Part shown: positions 50,078 through 60,967 of the stretch, one piece after another
How the letters are laid out: each line of letters begins with the position of its first letter
Position numbering within the stretch: position 1 is the stretch's first letter
NCBI GenBank assembly: GCA_021432605.1
Contig: MU271143.1
Location: 877,277-941,276 of the forward strand
DNA: 64,000 nucleotides
Reading direction: 5' to 3'
Origin: Coniochaeta sp. PMI_546
Taxonomy: Eukaryota > Ascomycota > Sordariomycetes > Coniochaetales > Coniochaetaceae
Position numbers and translations under genes: made by a program
The notes under the pieces: generated by a model
What the model was told of the DNA's origin: nothing
Database searches by the model: none
The model's input: the letters and a program-made list of their open reading frames with translations, nothing else

Positions 50078-51166
50078 CTAGACCTGGAAGTTGGGGAAGG
50101 CCTGGCGCCAGTTCTTGTGCAGCTTGCCCAGGTGGTCCAGGCGGTTCAACCGCGTGACGCAGTTGTACCCGCAGGCCGGGCACGGGCAGCCGCCGGGCAC
50201 CGGCTGGCGCATCGCGTTGTATTCGGCGATGTTGGCCGGCTCGTGCCGCCTCCTGTGCTTTCGGAGGGTGGCGGCCTTGTCGTACGAGGCGCCGCAGATC
50301 TCGCAGACGTGCTGCCTGCGGCCCGCCGGGTCGCTGTTGTGGGTGGTGGCCATGTGCCGGTCCAGGCCCACCTGGGTCTTGAAGCAGAAGTTGCACCTGG
50401 CAACCCCGCAGACGAACGGGAGGTATGACGCCGCGTTGTCGTCGTCGTCGTCGTCGTCGTCCTCTTCCTCCTCCTCCTCCTCTTCGTCCCCGCCGTCGCC
50501 GGCCTCGGCCTCCTGCCCCTCTTCCTCTCCCTCATCCCCGTCCTCATCGTCCTCATCATCATCCTCGTCATCCTCGTCATCGTCCTCGTCACTCTCGTCG
50601 TCCTCGTCATCATCTTCGTCGTCGTCCTCATCATCGTCGTCCTCGCCCTCGGCGGGCTGGACCAGCTGCCGGCGCAGCTCGGCCACCTCCTCGCGGAGTT
50701 GGGCGTTGCTGGCCATCTCTTGGGTGAGCAGCTCGCCCAGCACCTCGACCTCGCCCTGCAGCTCGAGCTGCCTGGCACGAAGCTGGGCCATCTCGTGCCC
50801 CAGCGCGCGAAGAGCGGCCTCCTCCATCTCTGCCTCTTGATGGCGTTGGAGGTGGTGGTGGTTGGGGTTGGGGTCGAGGTCGACGCGGTCCCACGGACCA
50901 AGGGAATCTGGTTGGCGGAGTGGGAGGTTGGTGAGAAGCCGGCGAGGCTGGTCGCTTTGCAGCAGTCGTGGGTCGATGTTGGCGTCTTGATTGCCAACGT
51001 CGCCCTGGCCTTGATTGTCTGGCTGGGCTTGCTGCTGGTGCTGGTGTGAAGGTGGAGGTTGATGATGTGGCGCGTTGTGGTTGAGGTGCGGTGGAGGATT
51101 GACGCGTAAAGGTAGCCCAGCAGGGCCAACCACCAACTGGTCTGAGCGCTGTCCTCTTGAAGACAT
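50078..51166 (-). CDS. C2H2 zinc-finger protein with long acidic tract, 362 aa
   Basis: The ATG at 51166 (MSSRGQRSDQLVVGP) was chosen although the frame is open further upstream into leader sequence. The N-terminus is P/H/Q/N-rich; residues 112-170 form a coiled coil (EMEEAALRALGHEMAQLRARQ); residues 175-243 are almost all D and E. Three C2H2 fingers follow: C253/C258/H271/H276, C288/C291/H304/H308 and C329/C332/H345/H350. A DNA-binding regulator with an acidic, activation-like or chaperone-like segment is the simplest reading. No orthologue with a known role was recognised. Confidence 0.85.
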   Translation of the reverse strand: MSSRGQRSDQLVVGPAGLPLRVNPPPHLNHNAPHHQPPPSHQHQQQAQPDNQGQGDVGNQDANIDPRLLQSDQPRRLLTNLPLRQPDSLGPWDRVDLDPNPNHHHLQRHQEAEMEEAALRALGHEMAQLRARQLELQGEVEVLGELLTQEMASNAQLREEVAELRRQLVQPAEGEDDDDEDDDEDDDEDDESDEDDDEDDEDDDEDDEDGDEGEEEGQEAEAGDGGDEEEEEEEEDDDDDDDDNAASYLPFVCGVARCNFCFKTQVGLDRHMATTHNSDPAGRRQHVCEICGASYDKAATLRKHRRRHEPANIAEYNAMRQPVPGGCPCPACGYNCVTRLNRLDHLGKLHKNWRQAFPNFQV

Positions 51167-53274
51167 CTTGGTGGCTCGAGCGTCGTATCTAATCGCGTAT
51201 CGGTATCGAGGTTCGTGGGCTGGTTGGTTGGGCTGGTGAACTTCGGCGAAATAGAGAGGCGAGGCGGGCGCTGGTTGGTTGGGTCGGAGTGAGGGCTGGT
51301 GAGAGAGGAAGAGCGGGAAAACAAAAAGCTGTGGCCGTGGGGTGGGTTTTATTTGGCTCTTTTCAGGTTTCGAGGGGTAAATTTCACCGTGACCATTCAC
51401 TCAAGCTAGCAATCGTGGGCCTGAGGGCGCAGGTGAGCCCTAACAGCTTTTCACCTGTCTGTGACCAACAGCGCAACCACGGCCCCTGATGGTTCATGGA
51501 CGGTGCCTTTCCTGGGTAGACTCTTCACAACCCCTTCCAGCACGCAGTGATACTCGTGATGCCAGACAGGATCATCACCACCCGCTCTGTCACATGGCCT
51601 ACCGCATCAGCCACAGGTGCACCACTAGACGTAGTCATGATCCCAATGCAGGACTTGCGCACTCTAAAGCCAGGAGCACGATTTCGCATCACTACTCGTA
51701 GACAGGTGAAAGGTGGCTATGAATTCACATGACTTCTCACATATCGGAGCACGACAACTATGACTTGATGACAATGGGACATAGATTGTTGTGGACGTGC
51801 ATAACAAGGCCGAACAAGGGTCCAGCAAGACCAAAGGCGGCTGAACACTCATGTCGACAGACAAGAACATAAGCTCCTTTGTGACTCGGAAACACATCAA
51901 CACACGATAGACAGCCAAGCACTGCCAGGTCACGAGTATTGACACGACAAGCACACTCGTGAGACACAACCTGATTTACCCAGAATTTACTGCAGACCCG
52001 CAGCTCTTACGGGTAACGATGCTGTAATGGAAAGGCTTTAGATGGCGATAGGAAGCAACGACAGGAGACTCACTAGCCGTCATCCCAAGATAGCAAACAC
52101 ATGATAGAGCCATATCGATCACAAATAGTGAGGCGAAACAGGTACGGTCTCAATTGAGCCATGACTTGGGACACTGAGAGGACACTGAGACGAGCAGACG
52201 AGATGATAGATTGGGACATGGAGACGAGAAGACAAGACAGAAAAAGCGGCTGAGAACGTGGTGTAGCCACTGAACTCAACTCCATCAAGGGGTAAAGGTT
52301 GCATGTAGATTGAAATACGCCTCGACCTTGCCCCTGGCTTAGCTGATGGGATATGCAGGATTGTCAAGACAGCAGCCATCATTACGGTATCATACGGACA
52401 CCTGCCTGAATAACCCGACCTTGACTCATGACGAGATGGGTGAAATGAATCGAAAGTGAGAAGAAACGACTACATGGATCTGCCATGAGGAGACATGAGA
52501 CGTAGTACCACGGCTTGTGATCTGAGATGCTTGCTGAGGAGTCTTGTTCTGCCTGGAACAGACCTGCTCTCTTGACCTCAGCCTGCCGTTGAGATCCAGA
52601 CGCTCCGAGTGCAGCCGGCGGGCCATGATCAGCATCACTGAACCTCAAGCAAAGTCCTATTCAGCATCACCCTGTAAACCGTGAGTTCTGCCAAGATACG
52701 GCTCGTAATGCTCAGTCCACTGGAACTGACAGCCTGTGAGAATGCGAGTAAGATGGTGGAATGAAAATGAGCTGCTTAGACAAGAAGTGAGACTGCATCG
52801 CAACCTGACACACAATCACTGCAGAATGAGAGGCTGCCACCAGACGGACTGCAGATGGAGTGAGAGGGTCACTCTGCGCTATAGAGATCGAGTATGTCGA
52901 GAAGTTTGCCGTGAGCAGGAATCCAGCTGCAAAGACACACCGTCTCGTCCTCCAGACGCAAATACGCCTGACGTTGAAGTAAGGCTGAGCGGGCGAATCA
53001 GCAAACGGGATGCCGGGCCAATGAGACAACGCTGTCGGTGCTCCACCCGGACAGGGATGTGCGGCAGAGTGAGCTGTCAGTGGGCGGGGGCGCTCCTTCC
53101 CCAAACCAGCCAAAGTTTTTCTGGGTCCTCACGGGTCGATAAGGTAACGACGGCAATCGGGAAGAGGGAAGGCGCGACGCAATTCTTCAATCGACACTCT
53201 GCCCCGAACAGCAGGACACAGCAGGACACACGCAACCCCCGCCAGGCGAAGGAGCTGTTCCCCCGCAGACAGCG
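51167..53274. other. 2.1-kb divergent intergenic region
   Basis: Leader of the C2H2 gene on the left and upstream region of the forkhead gene on the right. Frames are short. Around 52140-52250 GAGACGAGAAGACAAGAC-type purine-rich motifs recur. Just before the forkhead start the 10-base CAGCAGGACA is repeated (about 53208-53230). The size suggests extensive regulatory sequence or long leaders. Confidence 0.5.
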
Positions 53275-56200
53275 ATGACTTCGTCAGAAGACGACGACGC
53301 CCGCAACGGCCAGAGGCCTTTTTCCCTGTCCCCGGCGCCGCCTGCCATGTCACCGCTAACACCCGCCACCCGGTCAGCCGCCGCCTCCGTCGTCCACGAG
53401 AGCCACACCACCGACGACCACCTGCCGGACGGCAGCCGCGGTCCTGCCACTCCCACCCGAAATGACGCCGACGTGCCGCCCCTGCCTGCCGACGCGCTGC
53501 CATCCGCCGTCGCGCCTGCCTCCGGACACGGAAACACGGCTGCTCTCACTCCGATGGACCTCGACGTGTCCCTCGACGCGGCCAGCACGACCGCACCAGT
53601 GCCCGACACAGCCTTCCCCGCCGCTTCGATAGACTTGTTCCAGCATCCCACAATGCCTCCCATGACCCCTCTGTCGCACAACATGAGCTTGATGATGGCT
53701 CTCGCCCAGCTCTCGGCGAACCAGATCGGCCAGATACCCCCCACCCCGACCGTCGTCACCCCTGCACAGGTGTCTCTGCCCAACATCATGCACGACACGG
53801 GCGACCAGCTCGCTCAGAGCAACGGCAGCCAGATCGGCGGACCGGCCGCGCCTCCCGCGCCCCTCGAGAGCTTCGCACGGATAGAGTTCGCCGACAGCGT
53901 GTTCCAGATGACCACATACGCCGTCATCATCGGACGTGACCAGAGGGCGCTGGAGCAGGCCCGCAGAGACGAGCGGCGTGCCGAGGAGTACCAGCGGAGA
54001 GTAGAGGAGAACGCCGCCGCCGGCCTGCCGCCGCCGTCCCCGCCCTCGCAGGAGCGCGGCAAGTTCAGCAAATCGTACGTCAGCGAGGAGGGCGGCATGC
54101 TGGGACCTGAGTCGGACGGAGACGGAGACGTGCGGCCGGCAAAGAGGAGGAGGACCGAAGCTGGCGGCTCTGGCTCCGGCAACTCGCTGCAGCAGGACGC
54201 CGCGGCAGAGGAGCAGGCTGGCGCCGACGCGGACAAGAACGTCATCGCCAACCGGCAGTACGTCTCGCACACCCCCGGAGCGGCGGCCGTCGACCTGGCC
54301 TCGCTGCGGCCGTCCCCCTACCACGTCCCCTTCATCGGCATCCACTCGCCGGGACCCGGCATCGCGAGCAAGACCAAGGCCATCTCGAGGGAGCACCTGA
54401 AGATCCAGTTCAACCAGAGAGAGGGCATCTTCGAGGCCATCCCGCTGCACAAGAACGGCTTCTTCTGCGAGGACGTGCACTACAAGGAGGGCAGGGCGAT
54501 CCTGCACAGCGGCGACCGCCTGCAGATCAAGGACATCGAGTTCGCCTTCATCATCAACGGCGTCGCGGCCGGCAAGACGGGCGCCGAGGAGTACGCGGGC
54601 GAGGACGACGCGTCGCGCAGGCGGCACTCCGAGGGAGGCAAGGAGATGAGCTTCGACTTCGAGAGCTCCCACGCCGGCGAGATCCAGAGCACCAGCAGCG
54701 ACGAGGAGGAGGACAACCTGGCGGACCTCGCCAGGGACGAGAGCCAGAGCGAGCTCTCCGACGTCGGCGAGGACGAGATCGAGGACGTCGACGAGGGCCG
54801 GATCCTGGAGACGGTCGAGACGGACACGCCGCCGCCGCCCGTCCGCGAGGAGACGCAGGAGACCACGCAGGAGTCGCCGCAGCTGCACCAGCTGCAGCAG
54901 CTCCAGCACGACCACCACGACCAGCAGATCAAGAACGAGCCCATGCTCGACTTCGACGGCCTGCCGATGCTGCCCCCCAAGAAGCGCGGTCCCGGCCGCC
55001 CGCCCAAGAACGGCATCATGTCCAAGCGGGAGGAGCGGCTGCGCAAGAAGATGGCCATGGAGATGGCCAAGAAGACCATGCCCCAGCCGCCGCCGGGCGA
55101 GCCCCCGGTCAAGAGGAAGGTCGGCCGGCCCCGGAAGCACCCGCGGCCCGAGGACGACCCGGAGCGGCCCGAGAAGCGCAAGTACAAGCCCCGCAAGCCC
55201 AAGGGCGAGGACGGCGCCGAGGCGTCCGACGGCGGCGAGAAGCCCGCCAAGGAGAAGCGGCGGGAGAAGCCCAAGACGCCGCCGCTGGAGCTCAAGAAGG
55301 AGGAGTTCACCGAGGAGCAGCTGCAGAAGCCCAACAAGAACTACGGCGTGCTGATCGACGAGGTGCTCACCGAGGCGGCCGGCGACGGCTTGACGCTCAA
55401 GCAGATCTACAAGCGCATCCAGAAGAAGTACCCGTACTACTACTTCGTCGTCGACACCAAGGGCTGGGAGAGCAGCGTCCGGCACAACCTCATCGGAAAC
55501 GACGCCTTCAAGAAGAACGAGGAGACGCACCTCTGGAGCCGCGTGCCCGGCATCGAGCTCGACGCCGGCAAGAAGCGCAAGGCGCCGTCCCCGGACCAGG
55601 CGCAGGCGTCGCTCCACCACGGCTACGGCCAGCACTACCAGCAGCAGATGCCGCACCCGGGCATGTACCATCGGCCGGAGCACATGGTACAGCAGCAGTA
55701 CCAGGCCGGCGTGGTGCCGCCAGCTGGATACCCGCCCAACCTCGGCAGCCAGCCGCAGCACGCCACGAGCCCACCGCTCCAGCAGTACAACGGCATACAG
55801 CAAGCCGGCGTGGCGAATCAGCAGCAGCAGCCGCCTCGGCAGGCTTACCAAGTCCCGCCGGCAGCACCCGTGCCAGCTCAGCCTGCCGGTTACGGACCGT
55901 CGCCGCCACCAAGACCCGTGCAGCTGGGTGCTCAAGGGCAGCCGGCAGCCTACAGCTCGCCATACGCCGCCAAACCAGCACCGGCACCTGCACCTGCAAA
56001 CGGCGTTGGCACTCCAACTCCTCCGGTGCAGCATGCCCAGCAGCAGCCGCCCCAACCACCTCAGCTCCCGCAGCAGCAGCAGCAGCAGGGGCCTCCTCCA
56101 CCACAGTACAATCCTCAGCAACAGCAGCGACCCGTGCAGTACCAGACACCAGCACAGATACCTGCCCAAGCTTACACACAGTCCCACACTCAGGCACCCG

Positions 56201-56817
56201 GCCAAGCTCCTCCACAGATGTCCGGACAGCAGCAGGCCATGCAGCAGCAACCGCCCACCCAAGCACCCGCCCAAGCACCGCCCGCACGACCCCCACCGCC
56301 CCTGCAGCAGCCGACGGCCACCGCCCCGCTCGAGCCGGCCGTCAAGCCCGACGTCGTCAACTTCATCAACAACTTCAAGAAGAACGTGATGGAGCACCTG
56401 TCCAAGCGCACCGACAAGGCCGAAGCCGTCACCCTGTCAGTAATCAACCGCGGCCTCGGCCTGACGGACGCCAGCATGGTGCCCGAGCAGGAGGGCATCG
56501 AGAAGGTGGTCCTCGGCGTCTTCGAGCAGACGCGCGACAAGGCCTACCCGACGGGGGCGCTCGGCCCGGGCCTGGTGGCCGTCCTCAGGGGGTTCAAGAC
56601 CAAGTGGGTCGACACGCTGGGCGAGAAGCTGGGCCGGCCCAAGGCGGAGGCCCTGCTGCTTTCGGCCATCGATCGGTTTTTGGGATTTTCTGCCGGTACG
56701 ATCTTGCAGGGCGGGGAGAAGGAGAAGAGGGAGTACGAGCAGGCGGAGGATATGCTTATTCCGCAGCTTCGGGTTGAGGTTGCGAATTGGCAGAGGGCGA
56801 ATGCTAGTAGTAGGTGA
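53275..56817 (+). CDS. Forkhead protein with FHA domain, FHL1-like, 1180 aa
   Basis: Single-exon frame from ATG 53275. An FHA domain spans about residues 200-430: TTYAVIIGRD, then a long low-complexity insertion, then SKTKAISREHLKIQFN, KNGFFCEDVHYKEG and DRLQIKDIEFAFIING. An acidic Ser-rich part follows, two AT-hook-like motifs (RGPGRPPK about 572, VGRPRKHPR about 616) and a forkhead domain at about 686-755 (YGVLIDEVLTEAAGDGLTLK, WESSVRHNLIGNDAFKK). The C-terminal third is Q/P-rich, ending in a helical domain. FHA plus forkhead in this order is the architecture of Fhl1, which controls ribosomal-protein genes in yeasts; Fkh1/Fkh2 share the domains, but the interrupted FHA domain and AT-hooks fit Fhl1 better. 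Nuclear regulator; conserved core gene. Confidence 0.88.
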   Translation: MTSSEDDDARNGQRPFSLSPAPPAMSPLTPATRSAAASVVHESHTTDDHLPDGSRGPATPTRNDADVPPLPADALPSAVAPASGHGNTAALTPMDLDVSLDAASTTAPVPDTAFPAASIDLFQHPTMPPMTPLSHNMSLMMALAQLSANQIGQIPPTPTVVTPAQVSLPNIMHDTGDQLAQSNGSQIGGPAAPPAPLESFARIEFADSVFQMTTYAVIIGRDQRALEQARRDERRAEEYQRRVEENAAAGLPPPSPPSQERGKFSKSYVSEEGGMLGPESDGDGDVRPAKRRRTEAGGSGSGNSLQQDAAAEEQAGADADKNVIANRQYVSHTPGAAAVDLASLRPSPYHVPFIGIHSPGPGIASKTKAISREHLKIQFNQREGIFEAIPLHKNGFFCEDVHYKEGRAILHSGDRLQIKDIEFAFIINGVAAGKTGAEEYAGEDDASRRRHSEGGKEMSFDFESSHAGEIQSTSSDEEEDNLADLARDESQSELSDVGEDEIEDVDEGRILETVETDTPPPPVREETQETTQESPQLHQLQQLQHDHHDQQIKNEPMLDFDGLPMLPPKKRGPGRPPKNGIMSKREERLRKKMAMEMAKKTMPQPPPGEPPVKRKVGRPRKHPRPEDDPERPEKRKYKPRKPKGEDGAEASDGGEKPAKEKRREKPKTPPLELKKEEFTEEQLQKPNKNYGVLIDEVLTEAAGDGLTLKQIYKRIQKKYPYYYFVVDTKGWESSVRHNLIGNDAFKKNEETHLWSRVPGIELDAGKKRKAPSPDQAQASLHHGYGQHYQQQMPHPGMYHRPEHMVQQQYQAGVVPPAGYPPNLGSQPQHATSPPLQQYNGIQQAGVANQQQQPPRQAYQVPPAAPVPAQPAGYGPSPPPRPVQLGAQGQPAAYSSPYAAKPAPAPAPANGVGTPTPPVQHAQQQPPQPPQLPQQQQQQGPPPPQYNPQQQQRPVQYQTPAQIPAQAYTQSHTQAPGQAPPQMSGQQQAMQQQPPTQAPAQAPPARPPPPLQQPTATAPLEPAVKPDVVNFINNFKKNVMEHLSKRTDKAEAVTLSVINRGLGLTDASMVPEQEGIEKVVLGVFEQTRDKAYPTGALGPGLVAVLRGFKTKWVDTLGEKLGRPKAEALLLSAIDRFLGFSAGTILQGGEKEKREYEQAEDMLIPQLRVEVANWQRANASSR

Positions 56818-57160
56818 AGGGAGATAGTAGGTGACGGGAGGCAGCAGGTGAGGAGGAGGTGGATGGCATGCATACTATTGTCAGGGGTACTTATCTGGGG
56901 CAAGTATAGACAGTGTACACGGAGAATTAGCTGATTGCTAGACTTATCAGCTATGATTATCTAGGTTGATGGAGCTTGGAGGAGGACATAGCAGGCTTAG
57001 CTATCTTGACGTAACAGTGCCAGCTGGGCCTGTCGTAGTATGCTACAGTAGTCAGGAGAGGCAAAAAGAATATCAGACTCATCACACAACAATAAACAGA
57101 TGCATTATACTGAGTCCTACAGTAACATGACGCACATCTACCACCAGCCTCTGCACGTCC
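56818..57160. other. Intergenic between convergent genes
   Basis: Shared 3' flanks of the forkhead and permease genes; nothing else recognised. Confidence 0.5.
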
Positions 57161-58784
57161 TCACCGCCCGACAGACCGGTACTCCAGCCACCTCGCCGGC
57201 ACAAAGACAACCAGCGTGAACAGGAACGCCAGCTCGTTCCCGATATCGCCCCCATAGGCCGGGTCGCCGATCTTCCTCGCCAGCGCACCCACGTACCACG
57301 TCTCGCTCATGCCCACCACGCAGCCCGCAATCCCCGCCGCGAACGCCAGCCCGCCGGCCCAGCCGACCGGCATGAGCGCAGGGGTGTTCCACGCCTCGAG
57401 ATCGTACCCCTCGTACCGCCCGCTCCACCCGCCCCGGAACAGGTAGTGCTCGCACGCCAAGATGACGAAAAAACTCGTGTTCCAGTACCCTAGCAGGCTC
57501 AAAAAGTTCTCCAGGAAGGTGAGCAGCTTGTCGCGGCCCACGAGCGCGAGCAGGATGACGGCGACGAACATGAGCGAGGTCCAGACGAAGCGCGGCACGA
57601 CGGCCAGCGGGCGGGCGAACTGCTGGATCGACAGGCCGGCGCTGTACAGCGCGACGCCGTTCATGGCGATGCCCGACAGGGCGAGGATGACGAGCAGGAA
57701 GTTGGCGAAGCCGGACGGGTGCAGGATCGTCTTGATCAGCGTCGCGGTGCCGCCGGCCTCGTAGACGGCGGCCCAGGCCTCGTTGGTGTTGAGCGCCGAG
57801 GCGACGATGGCGCCGAGGCACATGCCGAAGCAGGTCGGGAGGCCTTGGTTGACGGGGTTAGCTTTCGAACTGTTTCGATGTTGGGAACGGGTGAAACTCA
57901 CAGATGCCCATGGTGGTCAGGATCCACACCTTGAACTTGCTCGTGTTGACGGGGTACTCGACGTAGTAGTCGGCCACGATGGAGGACCAGCTCGCCGAGC
58001 TGCCGTACACGACCGCGAACAGCGTGAGGGCGGTGCCGCTCAGCGTGGCGCCCTCGAGCTGCGTCGGCGTGGCGTAGTCGGCGGACCCGGCCGTCTCGCC
58101 GTACATGACGACGAAGACGACCGCCAGCACGATGCCTGCGAACTTCTCGTACTGGAACACGGCCCTCAGCCCGATGAAGGAGATGACGAAGCCCAGGACC
58201 GCGGCGATGATGACGCCCAGCTCCGTGCCGACCCGCCCGTCGCTGACGGCCGACAGGGCGGCGCCGCCGGTGATGCAGCCGACGGAGCTCCAGCCGACCT
58301 GCTCGATGACGTTGAGGGCGGCGATGACCTTGGCCGGCCACCAGCCGATGCTGTACCGCGAGATGGAGACCTGCCTGAGCCCCGTGCCGGGCCCCATGGT
58401 CGCGCACCAGCCCGTCACGCTGGCGCCGCAGAAGGTCCCGAAGACGATCAGCAGGATGCTCCGGCGCAGGTCGAGGCCGAACTCCCACCCCAGGAACCCG
58501 GTCGTGAAGCACGACAGGTTGAGCGTGGAGCTCATCCACAGCAGGAACATGACGGCCTGGTTGTGCCACTTGCGGTAGCTGGGGTCGCGGTCCTCGGCCC
58601 GCTTGCGCGATATGGCGTGCGCCTCGACGCCCAGAAACCGGTCGAGGGCGGCCTCGTAGTGGCGCAGGGCGGCGAGGAAGCCCTTCGGTCTGGCAGGTGA
58701 CGAAGGGGAGACTTCTTCGGAGGCGCTGTCCAAGACTGGCTTGTCGAGGGGCGGCTTCTCCTCGTCGAGGCTGGTGGAGGCCAT
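57161..58784 (-). CDS. NCS1 purine/cytosine permease, two exons, 521 aa
   Basis: Exons on the minus strand: 58784-57902 and 57843-57161. The intron 57901-57844 (58 nt) starts GTGAGT, has a GCTAAC branch and ends CAAG; the join gives TTMGICLPTCFGMCLG in phase. After a hydrophilic N-terminus with RFLGVEAHAISRKRAEDRD, about twelve membrane helices follow, with family features such as NLSCFTTGFLGWEFGL, GPGTGLRQVSISRYSIG and SSIVADYYVEYP. These place it in the Fcy-type branch of the NCS1 family, plasma-membrane proton symporters for cytosine, purines or pyridoxine-like compounds. Length is normal. The exact substrate cannot be read from the sequence. Confidence 0.93.
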
Positions 58785-59900
58785 CTTGGCGGTGGTATGT
58801 TGCCCGAGGAGAGAGTGTGAGGGCAGAGACTGGCAAGGCAAGAGAACCAGACGAGAAAGAGAGAGAGACAGGAATCACGGCTTCGTGATGGTGATATACA
58901 CAATCTTGGCAGGAGAGTAGGGACGGTCGCACCCAGCATGACGGCACAGAGACAGCCGACAGAAGCCAATCATCCAGCTCAATGTGTGTAAAATTCGAGC
59001 TATCGGGACCCAGTCGGTCCCCTGGACCCCGGATACCAGATGCCCGTTTGGGAAGCTGATCAGAGTGCGGCGGCGACGTTGGGGCTTATCGGGCGCGCCC
59101 ATTCTCCAAATCTTCACCGCAGAGTCTGCATGCCCTGCATGCCAACGAATCATGTGCCGGCGTGGCGACGAGAGGCCGCGTTCCAGAAGATTTTGAGGGG
59201 CGGGGACCGAGATCCATACGGTGTTACTGATTGAGGATAAGGGCGGATGTAACAGTCGGGCCTTTCCTGGGAGGCGAGATAGCCGGAAAACTGTGGGAAT
59301 AAAGAAAGGTCTAGAGACACAAGGCCTACACGGCAGGAGGAATGTTCTACACGCTGTCGACTGCACGCAAAGGGGAGAGAAGCTTGCGCATGCGGGGTTT
59401 GGCACGAGGTCTGGTCAGATCTATATCTGTCCATGTCCTTTGCATGCTTCGATTGAAGGCTGTCTTCATCGACATGGCAGACGTTGAGGCTCCGGGGACC
59501 AGCTCCACTCGGAGATAAGCCCTGGGCCTGCTATCAGTAGAACGGTGACGAGAAATGCTGGATTTGCCTCGCATCGCATATCTACCAGCGTGAAGACATC
59601 TACACGTGTACAATCGAGTGAGCGTCTCGTGAAGTCAAGATATGTCCACGCCAAGACGGTAGTAGATCTCAGATCTCGGCACGGAAAGCTTATTTCCTCG
59701 CTTCTGCTCGGGCTGGGCAGTGTGGCTGGGCTCCCCGCTCCTCTGCGTGAGCCGAGGCAGCTGAGACAGGCAGCACCTTGGCAGGGCGTGTTTGACCGAC
59801 GCGGGCGGTCAGCACATAATATAAGTCACAATGACAACGCTGCAGCCCTCAACCGCAGTCACAGTGAAGAATAGCAAATTATCGCCGTGAAGCAATTACC
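58785..59900. other. Divergent intergenic region
   Basis: Promoters of the permease (minus) and GST-like gene (plus). No gene recognised; short frames only. Confidence 0.5.
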
Positions 59901-60967
59901 ATGCCTCAATCCGAGCTGCCGATCGTGCTCTACCACTACCCGTACTCGCCTTACGCGAGACGCGTGGTCTGGTACCTGCAGCTGCGCGGCATCCCGTACA
60001 GCCAGTGTGTAAGTGCCGATGATAGCTTCGTTGACAGCTTAACAAAAGTTGACACGCTGGACAGCTCCAACCGCCAATCATGCCGAGGCCGGACCTCGCC
60101 CGCCTCGGCATCAAGTACAGGCGCATCCCCGTCCTCTCGGTCGGGCGCGACGTCTACCTCGACACGCGCCTCATCATCCAGAAACTGGAGCAGCTCTACC
60201 CGTCGGTCCCCAAACTCGGCGCCACGGACGCCGAACAGATCGCAGTCCAGCGCCTGCTGGAGCGCCTCAGCGTCGACGGCGGCGTCTTCTCGGCCGCCAT
60301 GCGCCTGATCCCCGCCGACCTACCTCTGCTCAAGGACCCCAAGTTCCAGAAGGACCGGGCGGACTTCACGGGCGAGCGGCTGACGCGGGAGACCGCCGCG
60401 GCGCTGCGGCCCGAGGCGGTCAACGAGATCCGCCAGGTCATGGACCTGCTGGAGACGACGCTGCTGGCCGACGGCCGCGAGTGGGTGCTCAAGACCGCCA
60501 AGCCCAGTCTGGCGGACATCGAGGCCGTCTGGCCGCTGCACTGGCTCGCCGGCATGCCGGGCGCGCTGCCCGCCGACCAGGTCTCGGAGAAGCAGTTCCC
60601 GCGCGTGTACGCCTGGATACAGCGATTCCAGAGAGCTGCGTCGGCGGCCAAGGCGGCGCAGCCGAAGCCGACGACCGTGTCTGGCGAGCAAGCGCAGGAC
60701 ATCATCAGCAGCGCACCGTTCAGCGAGGAGGAGGGAGACGTCGACGCGGCAGACGGCCTGGCGGCATTCCACAGCCTGTCCAAGGGCAGGAGAGTCGCGC
60801 TGTGGCCGACGGACACCGGTGCGAACCACAAGGACGTGGGAAGGCTGGTCAGTCTGACAGCCGGTGAGGTGGTGATCGAACCCGAGGCGGACGGTGTGCA
60901 GGTCCGGCTGCATGCGCCCCGGCACGGGTTCCGGGTGCGGCCAGCGGCTGAGGCGGCGAATTTGTAG
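59901..60967 (+). CDS. Glutathione-S-transferase-like protein, two exons, 336 aa
   Basis: Exon 1 59901-60008, intron 60009-60064 (56 nt, GTAAGT donor, CTTAAC branch-like site, GACAG acceptor), exon 2 60065-60967. The N-terminal 90 residues form a thioredoxin-like GST domain (LYHYPYSPYARRVVWYLQLR, then LGIKYRRIPVLSVGRDVYLDT and SIIQKLE-like IIQKLEQLYP). The C-terminal part is helical with FPRVYAWIQRFQRA, longer than in standard GSTs (about 210 residues), followed by a region with beta character. This matches fungal proteins with a GST N-terminus and an extended C-terminal domain. Usual activity would be glutathione conjugation or peroxide detoxification; the catalytic Ser/Tyr cannot be assigned with certainty. 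Confidence 0.88.

Noticed and set aside
53374-56397. 1007-codon minus-strand frame opposite the forkhead gene
   Set aside because: Leu/Val/Arg-rich shadow of GC-biased codons; the plus-strand frame carries recognisable FHA and forkhead domains.
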